A stretch of DNA of 7,070 nucleotides from Chthoniobacterales bacterium (GTDB taxonomy: Bacteria > Verrucomicrobiota > Verrucomicrobiia > Chthoniobacterales > UBA10450): assembly GCA_013695925.1 (NCBI GenBank), contig JACCZO010000354.1, positions 1-7,070 on the forward strand, written 5' to 3'. The notes under the pieces were generated by a model. The model was given only the letters and a program-made list of their open reading frames with translations, did no database searches and was not told the origin of the DNA. Within the stretch, counting starts at the first letter, position 1. Each line of letters opens with the position of its first letter. This document shows, one piece after another, positions 1 through 5,027 of this stretch. Both the position numbers and the translations under genes were made by a program.

Positions 1-1268
1 AAGTTTTCGTTAGGCGAATGGGCTCGGCAATCGGCCAGGGCCAGCCCGAGCAGGAGCGTCTCGACCCCGAGAATTTCGCGGAATTGCGAGACGATCGGGA
101 TGCTCCCGCCTTCGCGAATGAGCGCGATGTCTTCCTTGAACGCTTCCTTCAGCGCCCGCTGCGCCGCTTCGCCGACCGCCGAATGCGGATCGGTCAGATA
201 CCAGGGGCCGCTGTGCCCATCGATGATCTCCATCGTCACGCCGGGGGGAAGATGTTTTTCCAAGTGCTGGCGGACCCGCTGCAAAATTTTCGCGCCATCC
301 TGGTTCGGGACGAGGCGGAAGGTGAGCTTCGCCATGGCGTGACTCGCGATCACCGTCTTGGTCCCCTTCCCTTGGTAACCGCCGCCGATGCCGTTGATCT
401 CCGCCGTCGGCCGCGCCCAGAGGCGCTCGAGCGTGCTAAATCCCTCCTCGCCGAACAGCGCCGGCGAACCGGTTTCATCCAGGATTTCCTTGTCGCCATC
501 GATCGGCAGTTTGCGCCACGCCTCGCGCTCCCAATCCTCCAGCGGTTTCACGTCGTCGTAGAATCCTTCGACCGCGATGTGCCCGTTTTCGTCGTGCAAA
601 GTCGCGAGCAGGCGGGCGAGCGCGGTGACGGAATTCGCGACCGCGCCGCCAAAAACGCCGGAGTGCAAATCCATCTTCGAACCGGTAATTCTCACCTCGC
701 AGGCGGTCACGCCGCGCAGCCCGTAGCTCAAGGTCGGGACGCCTTTCGCGATCATTCCCGTGTCGGAGACGACGGCGACCTCGCACTGTAGTTCGGCGCG
801 ATGTTCCTTGAGGAAATTGGGAAGATTGTCGCTCCCGACTTCCTCTTCGCCCTCAACGATCAGATGGAGGTTAACCGGCAGGTCGCCGTTTTCTTCGAGC
901 ATCTCCTGAATCCCGAGAATATGCGCGAAGATCTGCCCCTTGTTATCCGTGGCGCCGCGCGCATAGACGTAACCGTTTTTCAAAACCGGATCGAAAGGCG
1001 GCGAATCCCAAAGTTCGAGCGGATCAGGCGGTTGCACGTCGTAGTGCCCGTAGAGCATGACGGTTTTGCGGCCCGGTTGGTGTTTGTTTTTCGCCCAAAC
1101 AATCGGATGTCCCGGGGTGGAAACGAGCTGCGTTTCGAGCCCGATGCCCTTGAGTTTTTCGACCAGCCAATGCGCGCATTCGCCGAGATTTTCCTTGTAG
1201 GCGTCGTCGGTCGAGATGCTGGGGAAGCGAAGAAAGGTGAAGAATTCCTGCAGGTAAGAATCGCGCAT
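1..1268 (-). CDS. M20-family metallopeptidase (dipeptidase), C-terminus cut by window edge
   Basis: I translated the minus strand by hand: it is open for 422 codons from the ATG at 1268-1266 and leaves the window without a stop. M20 enzymes are cytoplasmic two-zinc peptidases that cleave dipeptides or N-acyl amino acids. The metal-site signature is complete: H75-x-D77 in MLYGHYDVQP, bridging D108 in GATDNKG, general base E141 and ligand E142 in VEGEEEVGS, D169 in VSDTG, and a final histidine H417 in CRAHSPNE. H202 in DLHSG fits the lid/dimerisation domain, roughly residues 185-330. Since H417 is present, I infer that only some 30-45 residues are missing. The start is well bounded because an in-frame TAG lies 12 codons upstream. 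No strong Shine-Dalgarno is visible. The gene diverges from the vapBC operon, and repeat module A begins 3 bases before its ATG. Exact substrate cannot be told from sequence; carnosinase-like or general dipeptidase are both possible. Confidence 0.93.
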   Translation of the reverse strand, partial: MRDSYLQEFFTFLRFPSISTDDAYKENLGECAHWLVEKLKGIGLETQLVSTPGHPIVWAKNKHQPGRKTVMLYGHYDVQPPDPLELWDSPPFDPVLKNGYVYARGATDNKGQIFAHILGIQEMLEENGDLPVNLHLIVEGEEEVGSDNLPNFLKEHRAELQCEVAVVSDTGMIAKGVPTLSYGLRGVTACEVRITGSKMDLHSGVFGGAVANSVTALARLLATLHDENGHIAVEGFYDDVKPLEDWEREAWRKLPIDGDKEILDETGSPALFGEEGFSTLERLWARPTAEINGIGGGYQGKGTKTVIASHAMAKLTFRLVPNQDGAKILQRVRQHLEKHLPPGVTMEIIDGHSGPWYLTDPHSAVGEAAQRALKEAFKEDIALIREGGSIPIVSQFREILGVETLLLGLALADCRAHSPNEN

Positions 1269-1361
1269 CCCGAAGAGTAGAGCAGGTTCGCCCGCCGACA
1301 ACTAACGACTTGCCGGACGCTCCGCCGGGGGGACGCGCATTATGACAAGGCTCCTCGCTCC

Positions 1362-1390
1362 CATCAGCCGACTCCCGGCATTAGCTGATG
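1362..1390. promoter_or_regulatory. Candidate VapB operator, inverted repeat
   Basis: CATCAGC at 1362-1368 and GCTGATG at 1384-1390 form a perfect 7-bp inverted repeat whose centres lie 22 bp apart, about two helical turns. It ends two bases before the proposed -35 box of vapB. Toxin-antitoxin operons are usually autorepressed by the antitoxin or its complex binding such palindromes. CATC or GATG tetramers continue through the promoter at 1397, 1411 and 1419. The role is inferred from position and symmetry only. In the degenerate copy at 2198-2224 the symmetry is broken at two of seven positions. Confidence 0.4.
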
Positions 1391-1392
1391 CG

Positions 1393-1421
1393 TTGACATC
1401 ACTTCGCGGCGATGCTTTGAT
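1393..1421 (+). promoter_or_regulatory. Candidate sigma-70-type promoter of vapBC
   Basis: A perfect TTGACA (1393-1398) is followed after 17 bases by TTTGAT (1416-1421), a weaker -10 box. Transcription would begin at about 1427-1429, on or next to the vapB ATG at 1427, which implies a leaderless or nearly leaderless message. In keeping with this, no Shine-Dalgarno precedes that ATG. The homologous positions in repeat copy B read GTGACA and TTTCCA, so the second copy has probably lost promoter strength. Confidence 0.5.
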
Positions 1422-1426
1422 GCCGC

Positions 1427-1678
1427 ATGAGGACCACGTTATCGCTGGACGAGGAGGTGGCGGAACGACTGCGCCAAGAGGTCGCGGCCTCGAAGCGGCC
1501 GTTCAAACAAGTGGTCAACGATGCGCTGCGACGCGGATTGCGTCTCGCCGCTCCACCGCGGAAGAAGCGTTATCGGGTGCGGCCACACACTTCCTCATTT
1601 CATCCTGGCGTTGACCCGGCGAGATTAAACCAACTGGTTGACGAATTGGAGGGAGCGTCCTTCCGGAACCGGAAATGA
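1427..1678 (+). CDS. vapB: VapB-type antitoxin
   Basis: This 83-residue protein starts MRTTLSLDEEVAERLRQEVA, the ribbon-helix-helix DNA-binding pattern of VapB-like antitoxins. In such proteins the N-terminal strand pairs in a dimer to contact the operator and the following helices complete the fold. Residues 22-40 (ASKRPFKQVVNDALRRGL) complete the usual RHH region, and the charged C-terminal tail from about residue 41 would wrap the toxin. The role is to neutralise the downstream PIN ribonuclease and repress the operon. The stop codon overlaps the toxin start in an ATGA, typical of translational coupling. The start is fixed by family similarity: the only nearby in-frame upstream ATG (1412) hits a TGA two codons later. 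The start lacks a ribosome binding site. The first 14 codons lie inside direct repeat A and recur in truncated form at 2261-2302. Confidence 0.85.
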   Translation: MRTTLSLDEEVAERLRQEVAASKRPFKQVVNDALRRGLRLAAPPRKKRYRVRPHTSSFHPGVDPARLNQLVDELEGASFRNRK

Positions 1679-2106
1679 TCGTTCCCGATATCAATCTTTT
1701 GGTTTATGCGCACAACGCGCGCTCCCCGGCCCATCGAGACGCACGGGCCTGGTGGGAACGCTGCCTCAACGGCACCGAGCCGGTGGGTCTGAGTTGGATC
1801 GTAATGAGCGGTTTCATTCGTCTGATGACGCATCCGAGGGTTCTCGCCCGGCCGATGCCGACGGCCGCAGCAGTCGATCGAGTGCGGGAATGGCTAGAGC
1901 AGCCGGTTGTTCAAGTGATTCATCCGGGAGGAAAATTCGCCTCTTTGTTTTTCCAGTTCCTGACCCAGTTAGGCACCGCGGGTAATCTCACCACCGATGC
2001 TCAATTGGCAGCGCTCGCGGTGGAAAGGCAGGCGGAGCTGCACAGCAACGACCGGGATTTCGACCGGTTTCGAGGTCTGCGCTGGAGCAATCCCTTGCAA
2101 GAGTAA
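1675..2106 (+). CDS. vapC: VapC-type toxin, PIN-domain ribonuclease
   Basis: This 143-residue protein has the PIN-domain order of VapC toxins, magnesium-dependent RNases that cleave tRNA, rRNA or mRNA when released from the antitoxin. The first acidic residue is D5 in VPDINLLVYA, followed by the conserved SWIVMSGFIRLMTHPRV block at residues 40-56. Then come D108 in NLTTDAQLAALA and D126/D128 in SNDRDFDRF, closing with LRWSNPL. The second acidic position of many PIN proteins is replaced here by the S/A/G-F-x-R block, which is normal for the Mycobacterium-type PIN subgroup, so I read the enzyme as intact. Length is typical. Translation is probably coupled to vapB through the ATGA overlap at 1675-1678. 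The stop codon is followed immediately by repeat module B, and no terminator is visible. Its RNA target cannot be inferred. Confidence 0.88.
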   Translation: MIVPDINLLVYAHNARSPAHRDARAWWERCLNGTEPVGLSWIVMSGFIRLMTHPRVLARPMPTAAAVDRVREWLEQPVVQVIHPGGKFASLFFQFLTQLGTAGNLTTDAQLAALAVERQAELHSNDRDFDRFRGLRWSNPLQE

Positions 2107-2302
2107 GAAGACTAGATCAGCTTCGCCCGACGACAACTAACGACTTGCCGGCGCGCTCGGTTGGGGGGACGCGCATCGTGACAAGGTCCCCGCGCCCATC
2201 GGCTGACTCCGGCATTAGATGATGCAGTGACATCACTTCGCCGCGATGTTTCCATGCCGCATGAGGACGACCTTATCGCTGGATGACGAGGTGGCGGAAC
2301 GA
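2107..2302. repeat. Long direct repeat, copy B (downstream of vapC)
   Basis: This is the partner of 1272-1468 in the same orientation, offset by about 836 bases. It begins at the base after the vapC stop codon and ends within a truncated vapB reading frame. The left 45 bases (2107-2151) match module A with four substitutions. The middle part, corresponding to the operator and promoter, has drifted more, with small indels. Confidence 0.85.
2261..2302 (+). pseudogene. Truncated vapB relic
   Basis: The 14 codons encode MRTTLSLDDEVAER, nearly identical to the intact antitoxin at 1427 (one D/E difference). The homology then stops abruptly and the frame runs into unrelated sequence that begins repeat copy C. 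There are four base differences from vapB over 42 bases, three of them synonymous. No toxin follows. This is the stump of a second antitoxin gene, not a functional short ORF, although its own frame stays open to about 2488 with no recognisable product. Confidence 0.75.
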
Positions 2303-2321
2303 GATACGAATCGCGCAGGCG

Positions 2322-2367
2322 GAAGAGTAGAGCAGGTTCGCGCGACGACAACTAACCACTTGGCCGG
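2322..2367. repeat. Repeat module, third copy (C)
   Basis: A 46-base match to modules A (1272-1316) and B (2107-2151). It differs from A by three substitutions and one inserted G. The match to A extends a little further left, to about 2307, because ATACGAATCGCGCA resembles the region over the dipeptidase start codon (1255-1268). Read on the minus strand, this gives LRDSYL here against MRDSYL in the dipeptidase. To the right, similarity ends after the GGCCGG at 2362-2367. Confidence 0.75.
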
Positions 2368-2484
2368 CGGGCGGTCGAAATTCTCTTTCCGCTCCTCGAG
2401 GTCAACTGCAAGAGACGACGGCTGCTCTTCAGCGAGTTTGTCCTTTATATTTACATTGCCCCGGTCGCGATCACGATCGTTGCT
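2368..2484. other. Intergenic stretch before the secreted protein
   Basis: I see no supported gene here. An AT-rich patch at 2437-2457 (TTTGTCCTTTATATTTACATT) may hold a -10-like TATATT at 2446-2451, about 34 bases before the TTG start, but there is no matching -35 box at the right distance. A minus-strand frame is open across it but matches no family I know. Confidence 0.3.
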
Positions 2485-3927
2485 TTGAAAGCTCGGCGAA
2501 CTCTCTCCGTTACTCTGTTGTGCGCCGGCCTGCTCTGGCTGGCCCCGCGTGCCTCCGGCCAAAACTTGTTCCCCGGGGGCGAGGATGCCGTTGGAATTTA
2601 CACCGACGGCGAATCCCAGTTCATCCGCGTGGTGGACTCGACAAACCCGGTAAGCAGCAGGTGTTTTGAATTCAGGCCGCCAGCCGACGAGAGTGGAAAG
2701 ATTCAACGGACTGGTTTTGCCCTTCTGCGGGACACTGATGACAACCTCCAAGTGAGCGTTTTTTACGCCCGGAACGACGGGAGCTTTCATTTTGTTACGC
2801 AGTCACAATTCACCGACTGCATTTCGCACGAGGGCACTCTTCTCACGGCAAGAGTTACGGCGTCCACCTCGGGCAATATTCCTGTCTCCAACCATGCGGA
2901 TTCCGCTGCGGCCACCTGCGATGGCCGCTTCGCGGTCGTGGTGGGCGTGACCGATAGCACAACCCCCGTCTCGCTCGTTGACCTGACGAGCGGAGAGGAA
3001 GTCGACACGTTCCCTTTCGACGGGAACGGACTCGATGTCGCGGCCTGCGACGATGGTCAGTCGGTTCTGGTCTTGCTGGATAATGCTTCCGGGACGGCCA
3101 GCGAGGTGCGCCGGTTAACGGTTTCCGACGCCGGCGCGCTGGAGGACACAGGCGAGAATCTTCCTCTTGGCAGCGCCGCGGTTTTCCTCAGCAAAGTCTT
3201 CTCCGTGCCGGGCTCAAAAGTCGGTCTGGTGCTGCTCACCGAATTCTTCACGGCCTCCCCTCCGATTTCGCGGCTGGTTTCCTTCAACATTCCGGGTTTG
3301 CAAATGCTCGACGCGGTAGATCTGGCTGGTCGTTTGGGAAATGCGGCCGCGGTTTCGTGCACCGGCGAAAAGGTCTTCGCGCGCAGCGGCAACCGGATTG
3401 ATCCGGATTTCGTCGAGGGGTTCAGTTTGGACCCAGTGACTGGTCTCCTCGGCGAGAGTGCGAGCCCAACGATCAATGTCTCCTACTCCAATGTCACGAA
3501 TTTCGTTAATGCGCTCGGCTTGAGCCGGGACGACACCCAGCTCTTCGTCCCGGAAATAACTCCCGATCCACAGATTTCGATTTTCGATGCCGTCACCGGC
3601 ACGCGCCTCGGAACGTTAGGCGAAGGGTTTTCGGATGTTGGCGAAGTTCGCCTCGCGCCCTGCTGCGCGCTGACAGCTTCCGTTCACCCCGTGGCCCTGA
3701 ACATCTCGACCCGCCTCGGCGTCCTCACGGGCGACAGCGTTCTAATCGGCGGGTTTATTGTCACCGGGACAGTGCCCAAGCAGGTCATCCTGCGCGCGAT
3801 CGGACCCTCGCTCACGCAGCTGGGGGTGTCCGGGGCGTTGGCCGATCCGGTTTTCGAGTTGCATCAGCCAAACGAATGTCGTGCTAACGAACGACAACTG
3901 GAAATCGAGCCAGCAAAGCGAAATTGA
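2485..3927 (+). CDS. Secreted beta-propeller-like protein, N-terminal part (frameshifted)
   Basis: The product is exported: residues 1-26 (from MKARRTLSVTLL through the hydrophobic core to RASGQ) form a clear Sec signal peptide with likely cleavage near Ala-Ser-Gly. The TTG start is chosen because it gives this peptide; no ATG or GTG alternative exists, and no Shine-Dalgarno is obvious. Residues of about 27-395 consist of short strand-rich units such as VAACDDGQSVLVLLDN, VSCTGEKVFARSGN and LGLSRDDTQLFVP followed by ISIFDAVTGTRLGTL, which resemble WD40/YVTN propeller blades. From residue 406 (NISTR) the first C-terminal repeat domain begins, including LRAIGPSL and ADPVFELHQPN. After the codon at 3871-3873 the frame goes wrong: the last 18 residues (ECRANERQLEIEPAKRN region) are nonsense, while the expected continuation lies in the next frame from 3875. 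Function unknown; binding or cell-surface display is a guess. Confidence 0.7.
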   Translation: MKARRTLSVTLLCAGLLWLAPRASGQNLFPGGEDAVGIYTDGESQFIRVVDSTNPVSSRCFEFRPPADESGKIQRTGFALLRDTDDNLQVSVFYARNDGSFHFVTQSQFTDCISHEGTLLTARVTASTSGNIPVSNHADSAAATCDGRFAVVVGVTDSTTPVSLVDLTSGEEVDTFPFDGNGLDVAACDDGQSVLVLLDNASGTASEVRRLTVSDAGALEDTGENLPLGSAAVFLSKVFSVPGSKVGLVLLTEFFTASPPISRLVSFNIPGLQMLDAVDLAGRLGNAAAVSCTGEKVFARSGNRIDPDFVEGFSLDPVTGLLGESASPTINVSYSNVTNFVNALGLSRDDTQLFVPEITPDPQISIFDAVTGTRLGTLGEGFSDVGEVRLAPCCALTASVHPVALNISTRLGVLTGDSVLIGGFIVTGTVPKQVILRAIGPSLTQLGVSGALADPVFELHQPNECRANERQLEIEPAKRN

Positions 3928-4450
3928 AGCCACCGGTCTTGCCCCGACAGACGATCTGGAATCGGCCATCGTGGCGACCCTCGAACCCGGCAATTACACC
4001 GCCATCATGCGCGGCCAGAACGATGGGACCGGCGTCGGTTTGGTGGAGGCCTACGATCTCGGTCCGCCCGGCGTCGCGCAGCTCGCCAACATCAGCACCC
4101 GTGGCTTTGTCGGCACGGGCGACAACGTCATGATCGGCGGGATCATTGTCGGCCCCGAGGAGAAAACGAGCAGCGCGGTGCTGCTCCGCGCCATCGGGCC
4201 TTCGTTAGAGAATTTTGGGGTCCCAAACCCGCTGGCCGATCCGATGTTCGAATTGCGCGATGGCGACGGCGGGCTCAATGTCGCGAACGACAATTGGAAA
4301 ACGACGCAACAGGCTGAGATCGAAGCGACCGGACTTCAGCCGTCCAACGACTTTGAATCCGCCCTGCTGATGTCCCTGACGCCGGGAAGTTACACCGCGA
4401 TTGTGCGCGGCACGAACGACGGGACCGGTGTTGCCTTGGTCGAAGCCTAA
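3700..4450 (+). repeat. Two tandem protein-domain repeats (about 120 residues each)
   Basis: Copy 1 spans 3700-4060 and copy 2 spans 4088-4450. Shared motifs in order are NISTR, TGDxVxIGGxIV, LRAIGPSL, LADPxFEL, NDNWKxxQQxEIEATGL, ESAxxxxLxPGxYTAIxRG and NDGTGVxLVEA. Nine codons link the copies. The high similarity suggests internal duplication. I associate this domain with the C-termini of exported Verrucomicrobiota proteins, where it often follows propellers or other repeats. Its role, perhaps in surface attachment or protein sorting, is not known to me. Confidence 0.8.
3758..4450 (+). CDS. C-terminal part of the same secreted protein, in shifted frame
   Basis: Only codons from 3875 onward are meaningful; the 39 codons before that are the wrong frame of the upstream half and are arginine/serine-rich nonsense. 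From 3875 the frame reads NVVLTNDNWKSSQQSEIEATGLAP and completes domain copy 1 (to about YDL at 4052-4060). It then encodes a full copy 2 from NISTR at 4088 to VALVEA at 4447. No start signal near 3875 supports independent translation, so I interpret this as the detached tail of the gene at 2485. The stop TAA at 4448-4450 sits where copy 1 has TAC-GAT-CTC (YDL), so the extreme C-terminus looks damaged too. The alternative is that the frameshift is an assembly error and the locus encodes one protein of about 655 residues. Confidence 0.6.
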   Translation: MSPGQCPSRSSCARSDPRSRSWGCPGRWPIRFSSCISQTNVVLTNDNWKSSQQSEIEATGLAPTDDLESAIVATLEPGNYTAIMRGQNDGTGVGLVEAYDLGPPGVAQLANISTRGFVGTGDNVMIGGIIVGPEEKTSSAVLLRAIGPSLENFGVPNPLADPMFELRDGDGGLNVANDNWKTTQQAEIEATGLQPSNDFESALLMSLTPGSYTAIVRGTNDGTGVALVEA

Positions 4451-4539
4451 ATCTGCATTGATTCGTTAAGCTTGGGATCGGGCAGGCGAGCGCGGTCGAG
4501 GGTCGCGCCTAACGAGATCCGGCGAGTTGGTCTCGCACG

Positions 4540-4880
4540 TTATTTCGTCGGCTTCGCCACCACGGCGGACATGCCGCTGATGATCTGCCAGCGCCGGGCG
4601 TCTTAATCCAGGTGGGAGTGATTTTGCTCGTATCGGCTTTGCCCTTTGCCGTTATCGTCAACCCAAAGATCGGTGATCCAGTAATGCGTCACGACCACGT
4701 TCTGCGTCGCTTCGCTGGCGCCGATGCCAGAGACTTTGGTAACGCTCAGTTCGGCCGCCTTCACATATTCCCAGTAGGAACGTTCCAGTTTCCAGACAGC
4801 TTTTTCGTTGGCTGGCCGGCCTTGAGCGAAGGCAGGCCTGCACTCAGGAAGAGAACGACCGCGACCACGGTTATTATCAT
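4540..4880 (-). pseudogene. Decayed secreted NTF2/SnoaL-like (DUF4440-type) protein
   Basis: The minus strand at 4880 opens with MIITVVAVVLFLSAGLPSLK and AGQ, a convincing signal peptide, preceded by GAGGAAACAAGAATCCC as a plausible ribosome binding region. At 4811-4810 the frame slips by one base: the sensible continuation NEKAVWKLERSYWEYVKAAE runs from 4809 in the next frame. It goes on to NVVVTHYWITDLWVDDNGKG, then meets an in-frame TAA at 4605-4603. After that stop the same frame again looks coding, as RRWQIISGMSAVVAKPTK, with a TAA at 4542-4540. These pieces match the first helix, the later beta-strands and the C-terminal strand of small NTF2-like proteins. The total of about 113 codons is shorter than the usual 130-160, so part of the middle, after KAAE, is probably deleted. 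The family call is by recollection of motifs. It converges on the secreted protein gene, whose stop lies 89 bases away. Confidence 0.55.
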
Positions 4881-5027
4881 GGGATTCTTGTTTCCTCGCG
4901 GCCTCTCCGACATCGCGACGCTGACAAGACAATTGCGAATGCTTTCCGCCTTGGAAAAAGGATGCAACCAGCGCCCCCGTGAACTAGCGGCTTGCCGCGA
5001 GTCGTTCGCTCGCGCAGCCTGCGAGCC
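4881..5027. other. Divergent intergenic region before the transporter, with hairpins
   Basis: No gene is supported here. It separates the minus-strand relic from the plus-strand transporter. The right end is rich in small inverted repeats. GCTCGC (5008-5013) pairs with GCGAGC (5021-5026) around a 7-base loop, ending one base before the GTG start. The CTCGC at 5009-5013 can alternatively pair with GCGAG at 4997-5001. GCGG/CCGC at 4987-4998 is a further small stem. The stretch AACTAGCGGCTTGCCG (4982-4997) matches the core of the A/B/C repeat module at 14 of 16 bases. I could not find a convincing promoter. Confidence 0.4.

Larger units (their letters stand above)
1272..1468. repeat. Long direct repeat, copy A (module, vapBC promoter region and first vapB codons)
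   Basis: This stretch of about 197 bases recurs at 2107-2302 with scattered substitutions and one- or two-base indels. It holds a 45-base left module (1272-1316), then the spacer upstream of vapB, then the first 14 codons of vapB. Well-conserved blocks include GACAACTAACGACTTGCCGG, GGGGGGACGCGCAT, GGCATTAG, GACATCACTTCG and GTGGCGGAACGA. The two copies flank the intact toxin-antitoxin operon in the same orientation. Confidence 0.85.

Noticed and set aside
18..791. Long plus-strand open frame of 257 codons
   Set aside because: It lies antisense to the M20 dipeptidase, whose minus-strand frame carries every expected metal-binding motif. The plus-strand product is rich in Arg, Asp and Phe with no recognisable domain, as expected from the complement of a GC-rich gene.
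801..1280. Plus-strand open frame of 159 codons
   Set aside because: Also antisense to the dipeptidase N-terminal half; no ribosome site or domain, and composition typical of a shadow frame.
1272..2367. CRISPR-like array from the three repeat copies
   Set aside because: Spacing is irregular (about 835 and 215 bases), copies are imperfect, spacers contain genes, and no cas gene is present.
2246..2488. Plus-strand open frame containing MRTTLSLDDEVAER as a complete small antitoxin
   Set aside because: Only 14 codons are homologous to VapB; the rest is repeat and unrelated sequence. The ribbon-helix-helix fold would be incomplete and there is no toxin downstream, so I call it a relic.
2233..2790. 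Minus-strand open frame of 185 codons across the repeat region and the secreted-protein start
   Set aside because: It overlaps repeat copies B and C and the signal-peptide coding region of the plus-strand gene. A charged middle section looks protein-like but matches no family I know, and the frame has no supporting start signal.
4490..4535. Terminator between the convergent secreted-protein gene and NTF2 relic
   Set aside because: GCGCG/CGCGC (4490-4494, 4504-4508) and CGAGA-CC/GG-TCTCG (4513-4535, with a bulge) are short stems without a T-run, no better than expected by chance in GC-rich DNA.
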